This document shows, in pieces, positions 30,241 through 46,528 of a DNA stretch of 64,000 nucleotides (its first letter is position 1; each line of letters starts with the position of its first letter). The stretch covers positions 23,014-87,013 of the forward strand of contig NZ_JAPSLK010000028.1 of NCBI RefSeq assembly GCF_031180885.1. The letters run 5' to 3'. The notes beneath the pieces are model-generated. The model had not been told where the DNA came from. It made no database searches and saw nothing but the letters and a program-made list of their open reading frames with translations. Position numbers and translations under genes: made by a program. The DNA is from Saccharothrix sp. GTDB lineage: Bacteria; Actinomycetota; Actinomycetes; Mycobacteriales; Pseudonocardiaceae.

Positions 30241-30813
30241 GTGGCGCCACGTCAACGTGGCGCGACGGACCCGGCCGGGGAGCGCGAGCTTCTCTCGGCC
30301 GGCGACGTCGCGCGCACTGTCGCCCGAATGGCCCATCAGATCATCGAGAAGACGGCTCTCGATGCACCGAGCGCACCCGAAGTAGTCCTGATGGGGATTC
30401 CAAGTCGAGGTGCTCCGCTCGCCCGCCGCCTCGCGGCGAAGATCAAGGAATTCAGCTCGGTGGCGGTACCGACCGGCACCCTGGACGTCACCCTCTACCG
30501 GGACGACCTGCGCCGGGGCCCGACTCGTCCGTTGGAGGCCACCCGGCTGCCCGAGGGCGGCATCGACGACCGCCTCGTCGTCCTCGTGGACGACGTCCTG
30601 TTCTCCGGCCGCACGATCCGCGCCGCCCTGGACGCCCTGCGCGACCACGGCCGGCCCCGCGCCGTGCAGCTGGCGGTGCTGGTCGACCGGGGGCACCGCG
30701 AGCTGCCGATCCGCGCGGACTACGTGGGCAAGAACGTCCCCACCGCCCGGTCCGAGGAGGTCCACGTGCTGCTGGAGGAGTTCGACCAGCGGGACGGGGT
30801 GGTGCTGCGGTGA
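30241..30813 (+). CDS. pyrR: Bifunctional pyr operon regulator / uracil phosphoribosyltransferase PyrR
   Basis: 190 residues. PRTase fold with [28 protein letters not shown] and the PRPP loop [21 protein letters not shown] (~110-130). It binds pyr mRNA when UMP is high. Its own leader carries the matching binding loop. GTG at 30241 has AAGGAGG 8 bp upstream. First gene of a seven-gene run joined by 4-bp overlaps or a 1-bp gap. Confidence 0.95.
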   Translation: MAPRQRGATDPAGERELLSAGDVARTVARMAHQIIEKTALDAPSAPEVVLMGIPSRGAPLARRLAAKIKEFSSVAVPTGTLDVTLYRDDLRRGPTRPLEATRLPEGGIDDRLVVLVDDVLFSGRTIRAALDALRDHGRPRAVQLAVLVDRGHRELPIRADYVGKNVPTARSEEVHVLLEEFDQRDGVVLR

Positions 30814-31742
30814 GGCACCTGCTGTCCACCGAGGGCATCGACCCGGCGGACGCCACCGCGATCCTCGACACGGCCGCGAACCTCAAGCAGTCGCTGGAGG
30901 GCCGTGAGGTGCGCAAACTGCCCACCCTGCGCGGCCGGACCGTGATCACGATGTTCTACGAGAACTCCACCCGGACCCGGGTGAGCTTCGAGATCGCGGG
31001 CAAGTGGATGAGCGCGGACGTGGTCAACGTGTCCTCGTCGGGCTCCAGCGTCAGCAAGGGCGAGTCGCTGCGGGACACCGCACTGACCCTGGCGGCGGCG
31101 GGCGCGGACTGCGTCATCGTGCGCCACCCGGCGTCCGGGGCGGCCCACCGGCTGGCCGACTGGCTCAAGCACACCGGCACGTCCGTGGTGAACGCCGGCG
31201 ACGGGATGCACGAGCACCCGACCCAGGCCCTGCTGGACGCGGCCACGCTGCGCGAGCGGCTGGGTGACCTGCGTGACCGCCGGATCGCCATCGTCGGCGA
31301 CGTCCTGCACAGCCGGGTAGCCCGCTCGAACGTCCACCTGCTCACCGCCCTGGGCGCGCACGTCACCCTGGTCGCCCCGCCGACGCTGCTGCCCAGCGGC
31401 GTGGAGCGCTGGCCGGTCACCGTCTCGCACGACCTGGACGCGGACCTGCCCAGCCAGGACGCGGTGATGCTGCTGCGCGTGCAGGCCGAGCGCATGCACG
31501 GCGGGTTCTTCCCGTCCGCCCGCGAGTACTCGATCGCCTACGGCCTCAACGAGCGCCGCCTGGCCCTGCTGCCCGACCACGCCGTCGTGCTGCACCCCGG
31601 TCCGATGCTGCGCGGGATGGAGATCGCCTCGTCGGTCGCCGACTCGCCGCGCGCGGCCATCACCGACCAGGTGCGCAACGGCGTCCACGTGCGCATGGCC
31701 GTCCTCTACCACCTGCTTGCCCACGAGGAGGAAACCGCGTGA
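30810..31742 (+). CDS. pyrB: Aspartate carbamoyltransferase catalytic subunit
   Basis: 310 residues. Carbamoyl-phosphate loop [13 protein letters not shown] (~50-62), [16 protein letters not shown], the HPTQALLDA aspartate-site motif and [11 protein letters not shown]. It forms carbamoyl-aspartate. No PyrI regulatory subunit is encoded, as usual in actinobacteria. GTG overlaps pyrR. Confidence 0.96.
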   Translation: MRHLLSTEGIDPADATAILDTAANLKQSLEGREVRKLPTLRGRTVITMFYENSTRTRVSFEIAGKWMSADVVNVSSSGSSVSKGESLRDTALTLAAAGADCVIVRHPASGAAHRLADWLKHTGTSVVNAGDGMHEHPTQALLDAATLRERLGDLRDRRIAIVGDVLHSRVARSNVHLLTALGAHVTLVAPPTLLPSGVERWPVTVSHDLDADLPSQDAVMLLRVQAERMHGGFFPSAREYSIAYGLNERRLALLPDHAVVLHPGPMLRGMEIASSVADSPRAAITDQVRNGVHVRMAVLYHLLAHEEETA

Positions 31743-33022
31743 ACACCCTGATCATCAGGGGAGTACGGCCGTACGGCGAAGGCGATCCCGTGGACGTGCT
31801 CGTCCGCGACGGTGTCATCGCGGAGATCGGGGACGTCGAGGACGACGACGCCGAGGTCATCGACGGCGACGGCGCGGTCCTGCTCCCCGGCTTCGTCGAC
31901 CTGCACACCCACCTGCGGGAACCGGGTCGCGAGGACACCGAGACCATCGAGACCGGGTCGCGCGCGGCGGCCCTGGGCGGCTACACGGCGGTCTTCGCCA
32001 TGGCCAACACCGACCCGGTCGCGGACAACGCGGTCGTGGTCGAGCACGTGGCCCGCCGGGGCCGCGAGGTCGGTCTGGTGGACGTCCACCCGGTCGGCGC
32101 GGTCACCGTGGGCCTCAAGGGCGAGAAGCTCGCCGAGCTGGGCACCATGGCCAAGACCGGCGTCCGGGTGTTCTCCGACGACGGCCATTGCGTGCACGAC
32201 CCGCTGATCATGCGCCGCGCGCTGGAGTACTCCAAGGCGCTGGACGTGGTGGTCGCGCAGCACGCCGAGGAGCCCCGGCTGACCGTCGGCGCGCAGGCCC
32301 ACGAGGGCGAGCAGGCTTCGCGCCTGGGCCTGCAGGGCTGGCCGGCCGCCGCCGAGGAGGCCATCGTGGCCCGCGACTGCCTGCTGGCCAAGCAGGTCGA
32401 CGCCCGGCTGCACGTCTGCCACGTGTCCACCTCCGGCACCGCGGACGTGCTGGCGTGGGCCAAGGCCCGGGGCACGAAGGTCTCCGCCGAGGTCACGCCG
32501 CACCACCTGCTGCTGACCGACGAGCGGCTGGAGACCTACGACCCGGTCAACAAGGTCAACCCGCCACTGCGGACCGGCGACGACGTCCAGGCGCTGCGCC
32601 GGGCGCTGGCCGAGGGCGTCATCGACTGCGTCGCCACCGACCACGCGCCGCACGCCGTGCAGGACAAGGACTGCGAGTGGTCCGCGGCCCGGCCGGGGAT
32701 GCTCGGGCTCCAGACCGCGCTGTCGATCGTGGTGGAGACCATGGTCGAGACCGACCTGCTGGACTGGCGCGGCGTGGCGCGGGTGATGAGCGAGCGCCCC
32801 GCCGCCATCGCCGGGCTGCCCGACCAGGGCCGGCCGATCGAGGTCGGCGAGCCCGCGAACCTGGTCCTGGTCGACCCCGGAGCCCGGTGGACCGTGCGCG
32901 GCGCGGAGCTGGCCAGCATCTCGGCCAACACGCCGTTCGAGGGCATGGAGCTGCCCGCCCGGGTCGTGGCCACGGTGCTGCGCGGGCGCGTCACGGCGAC
33001 CAGCGGAAGGATCCCCGCATGA
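31739..33022 (+). CDS. pyrC: Dihydroorotase
   Basis: 427 residues. Amidohydrolase barrel with zinc ligands in [12 protein letters not shown], the VVAQHAEEP and LHVCHVST histidines and ATDHAPHA. It closes carbamoyl-aspartate to dihydroorotate. Overlaps pyrB and the next gene by 4 bp. Confidence 0.96.
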   Translation: MNTLIIRGVRPYGEGDPVDVLVRDGVIAEIGDVEDDDAEVIDGDGAVLLPGFVDLHTHLREPGREDTETIETGSRAAALGGYTAVFAMANTDPVADNAVVVEHVARRGREVGLVDVHPVGAVTVGLKGEKLAELGTMAKTGVRVFSDDGHCVHDPLIMRRALEYSKALDVVVAQHAEEPRLTVGAQAHEGEQASRLGLQGWPAAAEEAIVARDCLLAKQVDARLHVCHVSTSGTADVLAWAKARGTKVSAEVTPHHLLLTDERLETYDPVNKVNPPLRTGDDVQALRRALAEGVIDCVATDHAPHAVQDKDCEWSAARPGMLGLQTALSIVVETMVETDLLDWRGVARVMSERPAAIAGLPDQGRPIEVGEPANLVLVDPGARWTVRGAELASISANTPFEGMELPARVVATVLRGRVTATSGRIPA

Positions 33023-33497
33023 CCCGCGTGCTGCTGTCCCTGGCGATCCTGGCCGTGTTCCTGCTGTGCCTCTACGGCATGTGGCGCGGCTGGCAGAACC
33101 GCGCGAAGCGCCAGTCCGCGCTGCCCGCCTTCCCCCAGCCGCCCGCCGCCCCCGGCGCGGCGACGCTGGAGGCGACCGGCGTCTACGTGGGCACGACCAT
33201 CGGCGAGAACTGGCAGGACCGGGTCGCCGTGGGCGACATCGGCCACCGCGCCGAGGCGACGTTGAAGCTGACCGACACCGGTGTGCTGGTCGAGCGCACC
33301 GGCGCGAGCCCGATGTGGATCCCGTTGGAGGACGTCCTGGACGCCCGCACCGCCCGCGGCCTCGCGGGCAAGGTGATGGGCCCGGACGGCCTGCTGGTGG
33401 TGCGCTGGCAGAACGCCGGCCACACCTTCGACACCGGGTTCCGCGGCGACGACAAGGACGTGTACGAGCAGTGGGTGCAGGCACTGGGAGGCCGAAA

Positions 33498-33501
<4 letters not shown>
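33019..33501 (+). CDS. Membrane-anchored PH-like protein of the pyr operon
   Basis: 160 residues. One N-terminal membrane span (~3-24, [19 protein letters not shown]), a Pro/Ala linker, then a beta-rich domain ([56 protein letters not shown]) like bacterial PH folds. A similar gene lies between pyrC and carA in mycobacteria (Rv1382). Its role is unknown; complete overlap of its ends with pyrC and carA argues for a conserved job in or near pyrimidine synthesis. Confidence 0.78.
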
Positions 33502-34625
<1,124 letters not shown>

Positions 34626-34626
34626 C

Positions 34627-37922
<3,296 letters not shown>

Positions 37923-37926
<4 letters not shown>

Positions 37927-38741
37927 CGTTCGCCCAGCGGCTGGCCAAGGCCGTCTCGCAGCACGGACCGCTCTGCGTGGGCATCGACCCGCACCCCGGC
38001 CTGCTGGACGCCTGGGGGCTGCCCCGGGACGTCCCGGGGCTGGAGCGGTTCGCGCTGACCTGCGTGGAGGCGTTCGGCGGCCACGTGGCCCTGGTGAAGC
38101 CGCAGGCGGCGTTCTTCGAGTCGTACGGCTCGAAAGGCGTGGCGGTGCTCGAACGCGTCCTGGCGGACCTCAGGGACGCCGGAACGGCCGTCCTGGTGGA
38201 CGCCAAGCGCGGGGACATCGGGTCGACCATGGCCGCGTACGCGCAGGCGTACCTGTCCGACGGCTCGCCGCTGGCCGGTGACGCGGTCACCCTGTCGCCC
38301 TACCTCGGGTTCGGCTCCTTGGAGCCGGCGCTCGAAGCCGCACGGGCGAGCGGGCGCGGCGTGTTCGTGCTCGCCCGCACGTCCAACCCGGAAGGGGCCT
38401 CCGTGCAGTGCGCGGGGGTCCCCTCCGGGGGCTCCGTCGCGCAGTCGGTGGTGGACGAGGCGGCCCGCCGCAACGCGGGCGCGGAGCCGCTGGGCGACGT
38501 CGGCCTGGTCGTCGGCGCGACCCTCGACCGGCTCGACATCGACCTGTCTGACCTGCACGGATACGTCCTGGCGCCGGGCTTCGGCGCCCAGGGCGCGACC
38601 GTGGCGGACCTGCGCCGGCTGTTCGGCGACGACCTGCGCGGGGTGCTGCCGACCAGCTCCCGGGACGTCCTCAGGCACGGTCCGGACTCCGCATCCTTGC
38701 GGTCTGCGGCGCGGCGGGTGGGGGACGACCTCGGGATGTGA
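37923..38741 (+). CDS. pyrF: Orotidine 5'-phosphate decarboxylase
   Basis: 272 residues, the longer type found in actinobacteria. Active-site [15 protein letters not shown] with the catalytic Lys/Asp, GIDPHPGLL near the N-terminus and [15 protein letters not shown] phosphate loop. Makes UMP, the PyrR co-repressor. PyrD and PyrE are not in the window. Confidence 0.95.
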
Positions 38742-39044
38742 TCACCATCAAATCGCGACACGCTTTGCGGTGTCCGCTCACCTGCGTAAACGTTGCCTGG
38801 TACGGTCCAGGCCACCGACGGGTCCATACCCCATCGAGCGCATACCACAGGGGTCGTGCGCAGGGCGTTACCGGTGGCGGTGGCGGAGGCGTCGGAGGGT
38901 GTTGGTACTACTACCACCCGCCGCGGCAACCAGGCGCTGGAAAAGTTTCACCTGACTGGGACCACCTTGCGCCCAGGCAATTGCGCTTGGAGTACGGTCG
39001 CGGCACCGATCCAGAATTGAAATTCCCACACCACGGAGGAAATC
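38742..39044 (+). promoter_or_regulatory. 303-bp intergenic region upstream of mihF
   Basis: No gene is supported. It holds several TACGGT sequences (38802-38807 and about 38993) that could serve as -10 elements, a GGTA/TACC hairpin in a Gly-codon-like GGTGGC run, and the mihF ribosome-binding site GGAGGAA just before 39045. Multiple promoters would suit an abundant nucleoid protein, but none can be proved by eye. Confidence 0.35.
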
Positions 39045-39362
39045 GTGGCCCTTCCCCAGCTTACCGAGGAGCAGCGGGCCGCAGCGCTGGAGAAGGCTGC
39101 TGCCGCTCGTCGCGCTCGGGCTGAGCTCAAGGAGCGCCTCAAGCGTGGCGGCACGACCCTGACGGACGTGCTGAAGGCCGCCGAGAGCGACGAGGTCCTT
39201 GGCAAGATGAAGGTGTCCGCGCTGCTCGAGGCCCTTCCGGGCGTCGGCAAGGTTCGCGCGCAGCAGATCATGGAGCGGCTTGAGATCGCTCCGAGCCGTC
39301 GGCTGCGCGGCCTCGGCGAGCGGCAGCGCAAGGCGCTGCTCACCGAGTTCAGCGGCGAGTGA
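39045..39362 (+). CDS. mihF: Actinobacterial integration host factor mIHF
   Basis: 105 residues, all-helical. [32 protein letters not shown], then the helix-two-turn-helix [20 protein letters not shown] that contacts DNA and [17 protein letters not shown]. It is an essential nucleoid protein in mycobacteria. GTG 39045 has GGAGGAAATC upstream; its stop overlaps gmk. Confidence 0.96.
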   Translation: MALPQLTEEQRAAALEKAAAARRARAELKERLKRGGTTLTDVLKAAESDEVLGKMKVSALLEALPGVGKVRAQQIMERLEIAPSRRLRGLGERQRKALLTEFSGE

Positions 39363-39958
39363 CTGATGGCACCGGGGCGGGGTCGGGCGTGCGCGCCCGG
39401 CCCCGCCTCACCGTCCTGAGCGGGCCGTCGGGCGTCGGCAAGTCCAGCGTGCTGGCCGAGCTGCGGCGCCTGGGGCCCGATGTGCACTTCAGCGTCTCGG
39501 TGACCACCCGGAAGCCGAGGCCGGGCGAGGTCGACGGCGTCCACTACCGCTTCGTGGACCGGGCCGAGTTCGACGAGATGGTCCAGAACGGCGAGCTGCT
39601 GGAGCACGCCGAGTTCGCGGGCAACTGCTACGGCACGCCCCGCGCGCCCGTCGTGGCCGCGCTGGCGTCCGGGCGACCGTCGCTGCTGGAGATCGAGCTC
39701 CAGGGCGCGCGCCAGGTCCGGGCGGCCATGCCGGAGGCCCAGCTGGTGATGCTCGCGCCCCCGTCCTGGGAGGACCTGGTGGGGCGGCTGACCGGCCGCG
39801 GCACCGAGGACCCCGCCGTGGTGGCGCGCCGGCTGGAGATCGCCCGCGAGGAGCTGGCGGCCGAACCGGAGTTCGACGAGGTCGTGGTGAACGACGACGT
39901 GAAGTCGGCCGCGACCCGCTTGCTACACTTGGTGGTCGGCCCAGCGCCCGACGCGTGA
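39359..39958 (+). CDS. gmk: Guanylate kinase
   Basis: 199 residues. P-loop [13 protein letters not shown]-binding [17 protein letters not shown] and [12 protein letters not shown]. Phosphorylates GMP. GTG overlaps the mihF stop; the gene order mihF-gmk-rpoZ-coaBC-metK is conserved in actinobacteria. Confidence 0.96.
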   Translation: MTDGTGAGSGVRARPRLTVLSGPSGVGKSSVLAELRRLGPDVHFSVSVTTRKPRPGEVDGVHYRFVDRAEFDEMVQNGELLEHAEFAGNCYGTPRAPVVAALASGRPSLLEIELQGARQVRAAMPEAQLVMLAPPSWEDLVGRLTGRGTEDPAVVARRLEIAREELAAEPEFDEVVVNDDVKSAATRLLHLVVGPAPDA

Positions 39959-40026
39959 TGGCGCGCGTCCGCGGCGGCTGCAGGACGCCACCCGCTTTGC
40001 ACAACCAACCGCAGGAGCGTTGACGA

Positions 40027-40305
40027 GTGACCACGCACACCGAGCTGGGCCCGCTGTCGGGTTCTCCGGAGGGCATCACCAACCCGCCGATCGACGACCT
40101 GCTCGAGCAGGTCAGCTCGAAGTACGCGCTGGTGATCTACGCGGCCAAGCGGGCGCGCCAGATCAACGACTACTACGCGCAGCTCGGCGAGGGCCTGCTG
40201 GAGTACGTCGGCCCGCTGGTCGAGCCGGGCCCGCGCGAGAAGCCGCTGTCGATCGCGCTCCGGGAGATCCACGCGGGTCTCCTCGAGCACACCGAGGGCG
40301 AGTGA
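40027..40305 (+). CDS. rpoZ: RNA polymerase omega subunit
   Basis: 92 residues. [31 protein letters not shown] is the omega signature, clamping the beta-prime C-terminus. GTG at 40027 has GGAGCG about 9 bp upstream and the stop overlaps coaBC by 4 bp. Confidence 0.95.
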   Translation: MTTHTELGPLSGSPEGITNPPIDDLLEQVSSKYALVIYAAKRARQINDYYAQLGEGLLEYVGPLVEPGPREKPLSIALREIHAGLLEHTEGE

Positions 40306-41558
40306 CCGGGAGTTCCGCTGGCGGGCAGGACGCAGCTGCCTCCACCAAGCCCCGGGTCGTGCTCGGGGTGGGTGGGGGCATCGCCGCGTACAAGGCGTGC
40401 GAGGTGCTGCGCCGGCTCACCGAGTCCGGGCACTCCGTGCGCGTCGTGCCCACGGACGGCGCGCTGAAATTCGTCGGCGCGGCCACGTTCGAGGCGCTGT
40501 CCGGGCAGCCCGTGCACGCCGACGTGTTCTCCGACGTACCGTCGGTGCAGCACGTCAAGCTGGGCCAGGAGGCCGACCTGGTGGTCGTCGCCCCGGCCAC
40601 GGCGAACCTGCTCGCGAAGGCCGCTCAAGGGCTGGCCGACGACCTGCTCACCAACACCCTGCTGACCGCGCGCTGCCCGGTCCTGCTGGTCCCGGCGATG
40701 CACACCGAGATGTGGGAGCACCCGGCGACTCAGGCCAACGTGGCGCTGCTGCGGTCCCGCGGGGTGATCGTCGCCGAACCCGCCAGCGGGCGGCTGACCG
40801 GCAAGGACACCGGCAAGGGCCGGTTGCCCGAGCCGAGCGAGATCGTCGAGCTGGCCCGGCTGCTGCTGGAGCGCCCCGACGCGCTGCCCCGCGACCTCGA
40901 AGGCGTCCACGTCGCCATTTCCGCGGGTGGCACGCGTGAGCCGTTGGACCCGGTGCGTTTCCTGGGCAACCGGTCGTCGGGCCGCCAGGGCTACGCGCTG
41001 GCCCGGGTCGCCGCCCAGCGCGGCGCGCGCGTGACGCTGGTCGCCGCGCACACCGCCGACCTGGCCACCCCGGCCGGCGTCGAGCTGGAGCGCGTGGGCA
41101 CCGCCGCCGAGCTGCGCGACGCGATGCACTTCGTGGCGAAGGACGCCGACGTGGTCGTGATGGCCGCCGCCGTGGCCGACTTCCGGCCGGTGGAAAGCGC
41201 CGAGCACAAGATCAAGAAGACCGACCGCGACCCCGACCCGGTGGCCCTGACCCGCAACGCCGACATCCTGGCCGAGCTGGTCGCCGCCCGCCGGGACGGG
41301 CAGGTCGTGGTGGGGTTCGCCGCCGAGACCGGCGACGGCGAGTCCGACGTCCTCGAGTACGGTCGCGCCAAGCTCAAGCGCAAGGGCTGCGACTGGCTCG
41401 TCGTCAACGCCGTCGGCGACGGCCGCGCGTTCGAGGTCGAGGACAACGCGGGGTGGCTGCTGTCGGCCGACGGCGCCGAGACCCCGATCCCGCACGGGTC
41501 GAAAGCGCGCCTGGCGTCCGCACTGTGGGACGCCGTCGCCCCTTCCGCCCGACGATGA
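40302..41558 (+). CDS. coaBC: Bifunctional phosphopantothenoylcysteine decarboxylase / phosphopantothenate-cysteine ligase
   Basis: 418 residues. N-terminal FMN-dependent CoaC domain ([19 protein letters not shown], the active His in [34 protein letters not shown]) and C-terminal CoaB domain ([33 protein letters not shown]). Two steps of CoA synthesis. Starts with an ~18-residue disordered leader. Confidence 0.96.
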   Translation: MTGSSAGGQDAAASTKPRVVLGVGGGIAAYKACEVLRRLTESGHSVRVVPTDGALKFVGAATFEALSGQPVHADVFSDVPSVQHVKLGQEADLVVVAPATANLLAKAAQGLADDLLTNTLLTARCPVLLVPAMHTEMWEHPATQANVALLRSRGVIVAEPASGRLTGKDTGKGRLPEPSEIVELARLLLERPDALPRDLEGVHVAISAGGTREPLDPVRFLGNRSSGRQGYALARVAAQRGARVTLVAAHTADLATPAGVELERVGTAAELRDAMHFVAKDADVVVMAAAVADFRPVESAEHKIKKTDRDPDPVALTRNADILAELVAARRDGQVVVGFAAETGDGESDVLEYGRAKLKRKGCDWLVVNAVGDGRAFEVEDNAGWLLSADGAETPIPHGSKARLASALWDAVAPSARR

Positions 41559-41620
41559 CCGTCCGGGCCGACCGGCCCGATAAGCTTCGAAGACCGCATG
41601 GAAACCAGATAGGGAGTGCC

Positions 41621-42815
<1,195 letters not shown>

Positions 42816-42823
<8 letters not shown>

Positions 42824-44174
42824 CGGTTTAGCGGACCGGCTGGTCCGCGGCGCGGCCGTGGACCTGACCGACCAGGAAGTACCCGCGTCGCTGATCCGGG
42901 ACCTGTTGACCGACGACCTCGATCAACGCGGTCTCCGGATCAGCGGCGCGCGCATCTCCGGGCAGCTCGACCTGTCCGACGTGCGCGTGTCCCGCCCGCT
43001 GGTGCTGCGCGACTGCGTCACCTCGGAGCCGGTCCTGCTGGACCGGTCCCGGTTCGCGTCGGTGGACCTCAGCGGCCTGGTCGCGCCCGCCGTGTCCGCG
43101 CCGTGGCTCAAGCTCGACCACTACCTGCTGCTCCAGAACGCTCGGCTGGCTAGCTCGGACGGGTGGGCGCTGGACCTGGCCGAGGCGGAGGTGGGAGCGC
43201 ACGTCAGCCTGCGCGGGTCGTCCTTCGAGGGCGTCGAGTACGCGGTGCACGCCCCCAAGCTGCACACGGGCAGCCAACTGTTCCTCACCGACGTCCGCAC
43301 CGTGGGCACCGTGGGGTTGGACGGCGCCCGCATCGGCGGCACCCTGTACTGCCGGGGCGCGCGCCTGCGGGCGAACGACTCGGCGCTGGTCGGCGTGGAC
43401 ATGCAGGTCGACGAACGGGTCTTGTTCGGCGAGGGCTTCGAGGCCGTCACCACCTCCGACCGGCACGCCGCCGTGCGCATCCGCGGGGCGCGGCTGGGCG
43501 GCCAGCTCGTGCTGCGCGGGGCCACGCTGCGCGGTGCGCTGGCCTTGGACGTGAAGCAGGTCCGGGCCGGCATGGAGATCCTGTTCAACCCATCTTCGCT
43601 GGTCGGCGCGATCGAACTGGACGGCCTGACCTACGCGGGCGTGCCCCGTGACGCCACGGTGGACGAGTGGCTGGACATGCTGGCCACGCGGACCACGTCG
43701 TTCGCCAGCCAGCCTTACCTCCAGCTCGCCGCCGCCCACCAGGCGGCGGGCCACGAACGCGACGTGCGCCGCATCCGCGTGGCCCAGCAACGCGACCTGC
43801 TGCGGCGCGGCCGGCTGACCCGCTGGGGCCGGTTGTGGCACCGCGTGACCGGGGCGACCGTCGGCTACGGCTACCGCCCGGCGATGGCCCTGGTCTGGTT
43901 GTTGGGCACCCTCCTGACGGCCGTGCTCCTGGTCGCCGGCGTTGCCGGTCCCGCAGGACTCGTGCGTTCGTGCTCGACCGTCGACCAGATCGGTCACGCC
44001 CTCAACGCGGTGACGCCGCTGGCCAAGCCCGAGGGCGTGAAGTGCCAGATCCCGACTTCCTCCGGGCTGGGCACGTTCGTGGTGGTGTCGACGTGGGTGT
44101 TGCAGCTGCTCGCGTGGGCCTTCGCCACGCTGTTCGTCGCGGGTTTCACCGGCCTCGTGCGCAAGAACCCCTGA
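42816..44174 (+). CDS. Membrane protein with beta-helix (pentapeptide-like) N-domain, TTA-containing
   Basis: 452 residues. The first ~290 residues repeat short strands such as [40 protein letters not shown] and [20 protein letters not shown], a right-handed beta-helix pattern related to pentapeptide repeats. Two membrane spans follow near the C-terminus (~356-376 and ~417-443) with an extracytoplasmic loop containing two Cys. The function is unknown. GTG at 42816 overlaps metK by 8 bp; the fifth codon is TTA, a codon I did not notice elsewhere in the window. The GTG at 42858 is an alternative that avoids it. Confidence 0.7.
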
Positions 44175-44205
44175 GGTTCATCTGCGGCCGATAGAAGTCT
44201 TGGCC

Positions 44206-46194
44206 ATGTCGGTATCGCGTCGCACTCTGCTCACCGCCGCCGGACTGGGCGCCGCGGGTTCCCTGCTGCCGCCGTCGGTGCACGAGGCGTTGGCGCGGGA
44301 GCCGCGGCGCGGGGGACTGTCGGCGATCAAGCACGTCGTCCTGCTCATGCAAGAAAATCGATCTTTCGACCACTACTACGGCTCGCTGCGGGGCGTGCGC
44401 GGGTTCTCCGACCAGAACGCCCTGGACGGCGTGTTCGACCAGTCCGGGGTGCTGCCGTTCTCGGTGCGGGAGGCGCGCGGGTCGAAGGACGTGCAGTACA
44501 TCGGCGACCTGGACCACAGCTGGGACGGCGGACACCGGGCGCTGCGCGGCGGGTGGCACGACAACTGGGTGCCCGCCAAGACGGCGGCGACCATGGCGTA
44601 CTACGACCGGTTGGACCTGCCGTTCCACTACGAGCTGGCGGACACGTTCACGTTGTGCGACGCGTACTTCTGCTCGGTGCCGACGTCGACCAGCCCGAAC
44701 CGGAACTACTGGGTGAGCGGGTACACCGGGTTCGAGGCGTCCGGCGCGCGGGCGGTGAGCAACGCGGCGTACGCCGAGGACACCCACCCCGGCTACCCGT
44801 GGACCACGTACCCGGAGCGGCTTTCGGAGGCAGGGGTGTCGTGGAAGGTGTTCCAGGAATGGGACAACTACCAGGACAACAACCTGGAGTTCTTCACCCG
44901 CTTCAAGGACGTGGCACGGAAGGCGCTGCGCGGCTCCCACAAGTCCCTGGACTCTTTCTACGCGGCCGTGTTCCGCTCCACCAACCCACACGAGATGCTG
45001 GCCCGCCTGGAAGAGGGCGTGGCCCTGCTGTCGCCACCGGACCGCGCCCTCTACGACGCAGCCCTGCGCCGAGTCCGTCCGGGCTCCCTGGGCGCCGAAT
45101 TCCGCGCCACAGTCGAATCCGGCCGACTCCCTGCGGTCTCTTACTTGGTTCCCTCCGCCGTCGACTCGGAGCACCCAGGAGCATCCTCACCCGCCGCCAG
45201 CGCCTCAATCACCTACCAGGTCCTGGACGCCCTGGCATCCGTCCCCGAGGTCTGGGACTCGACGGCCCTCTTCATCACCTACGACGAAAACGACGGCTAC
45301 TTCGACCACGTGCCCCCGCCCCGCCCACCCGTCACCGAGTCCGACGAATACGTAGGCGACCGCCCGCTGGGCCTGGGCCCGCGCGTCCCGATGACTGTCG
45401 TGTCCCCGTGGACCGTAGGCGGCTACGTGTGCTCAGAGATCTTCGACCACACCTCCAACACCCGCTTCCTGGAGCGGTGGCTCGGCGTAGCGGAACCCAA
45501 CATCAGCACCTGGCGCCGCCGCGTCTCCGGCGACCTGACGTCAGCCTTCGACTTCACCCGCCGCGGCACCCGCCCGGTAGTGGCAGCCCCCGGCCCGGTC
45601 CCACCCGCCACGCCGCGCTGGCGCCCCACGCCGCCCTTCGACCAGCGGATGCCCGTGCAGGAGCCGGGGACCCGGCCGTCGAGGCCGTTGCCGTACCAGC
45701 CGGATGCGTTCGGGCGGGTGGTGGACGGGGCGGTGCGGTTGGTGTTGCGGAACACCGGGGCGTCGAGCGCGCACTTGGCGCTGTACCCGTACGGCGGGGA
45801 GTTCGAGTACCCGGTGCACTTCGACGTGTCGGGGACGACGGAGTTCAGCGTGCCTTTCACGTCCCAGTACAGGTTCACGGTGCTGGGCCCGAACGGCTTC
45901 CGCCGCGAGTTCGGTGGCGTGTCGGATGAGGCGGTAGCGGTCGAGTCGTCAGTGAACGGCCACAGCCGCGTGCTGACCGTGACGCTGTCGAACACGGGCG
46001 ACGAGGACGCGGTATTCGAGGTGACGGGCGACGGCCGCGAGTTCCGCGTGGCAGTGCGCCCCGGCAAGCGCCGGGTCCTACCGTGGCTGACGGCCTTCCG
46101 CCACGGTTGGTACGACCTGACCATCCGCACCGACACATTCCACCGCCGCCTCTCCGGCCACGCCGAAAACGGCCGCGAAAGCCTCTCCGGCTAA
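44206..46194 (+). CDS. Tat-exported phosphocholine-specific phospholipase C
   Basis: 662 residues. Twin-arginine signal SVSRRTLLTAAGLGAAGSLL with cleavage near residue 30. The phosphoesterase domain contains IKHVVLLMQENRSFDHYYG (metal-binding ENRSFDHY), SVPTSTSPNRNYWVSG, the DENDGYFDHVPPP motif and SEIFDHTS, all hallmarks of the acid phosphatase-like PLC-C family. Two C-terminal DUF756-type beta domains (~450-660) complete the usual length. Expected to hydrolyse phosphatidylcholine or sphingomyelin outside the cell. Alone in context; starts 31 bp after the membrane protein. Confidence 0.9.
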   Translation: MSVSRRTLLTAAGLGAAGSLLPPSVHEALAREPRRGGLSAIKHVVLLMQENRSFDHYYGSLRGVRGFSDQNALDGVFDQSGVLPFSVREARGSKDVQYIGDLDHSWDGGHRALRGGWHDNWVPAKTAATMAYYDRLDLPFHYELADTFTLCDAYFCSVPTSTSPNRNYWVSGYTGFEASGARAVSNAAYAEDTHPGYPWTTYPERLSEAGVSWKVFQEWDNYQDNNLEFFTRFKDVARKALRGSHKSLDSFYAAVFRSTNPHEMLARLEEGVALLSPPDRALYDAALRRVRPGSLGAEFRATVESGRLPAVSYLVPSAVDSEHPGASSPAASASITYQVLDALASVPEVWDSTALFITYDENDGYFDHVPPPRPPVTESDEYVGDRPLGLGPRVPMTVVSPWTVGGYVCSEIFDHTSNTRFLERWLGVAEPNISTWRRRVSGDLTSAFDFTRRGTRPVVAAPGPVPPATPRWRPTPPFDQRMPVQEPGTRPSRPLPYQPDAFGRVVDGAVRLVLRNTGASSAHLALYPYGGEFEYPVHFDVSGTTEFSVPFTSQYRFTVLGPNGFRREFGGVSDEAVAVESSVNGHSRVLTVTLSNTGDEDAVFEVTGDGREFRVAVRPGKRRVLPWLTAFRHGWYDLTIRTDTFHRRLSGHAENGRESLSG

Positions 46195-46528
46195 CACCCA
46201 GATGCCAGCCGCACCCGCCAGGCGGCATCGGGCGCGCGCCGGGCAAGCATCGGGCGTGCGCCGGGCGGGCATCGGGCGGGCATCGGGCGTGCGCCGGGCG
46301 TGCGCCGGGCGGGCATCGGGCGCGCGCCACCGCGCGCTGAGGCCGAGTGGGGGCGCGGGCGGCAGGCCGAGGGATGGGCTGCCGCGGGATGGGGATGGCG
46401 CGGAATGGGCTGCTGCGGAATGGGCTGCTGCGGGACGGCTGCCGCGGGACGGCTGCCGCGGGACGGCTGCCGCGGGACGGCTGCCGCGGACGGCCGGGGA
46501 GCAGGACAGTGGCTGCGGGGCGGCTCCG
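46195..46528. repeat. GC-rich tandem repeats between the phospholipase and priA
   Basis: This 334-bp gap has no supported gene. It starts with a run of GGGCGGGCATCGGGCG/TGCGCCGGGCG units (about 46225-46325), then GGAATGGGCTGCTGC twice, then about four near-perfect 14-bp copies of GGGACGGCTGCCGC (about 46432-46490). The priA stop lies just beyond. Confidence 0.7.

Noticed and set aside
41559..41620. SAM riboswitch upstream of metK
   Set aside because: The gap is 62 bp and lacks the conserved cores of known SAM riboswitches; only a ribosome-binding site is visible.
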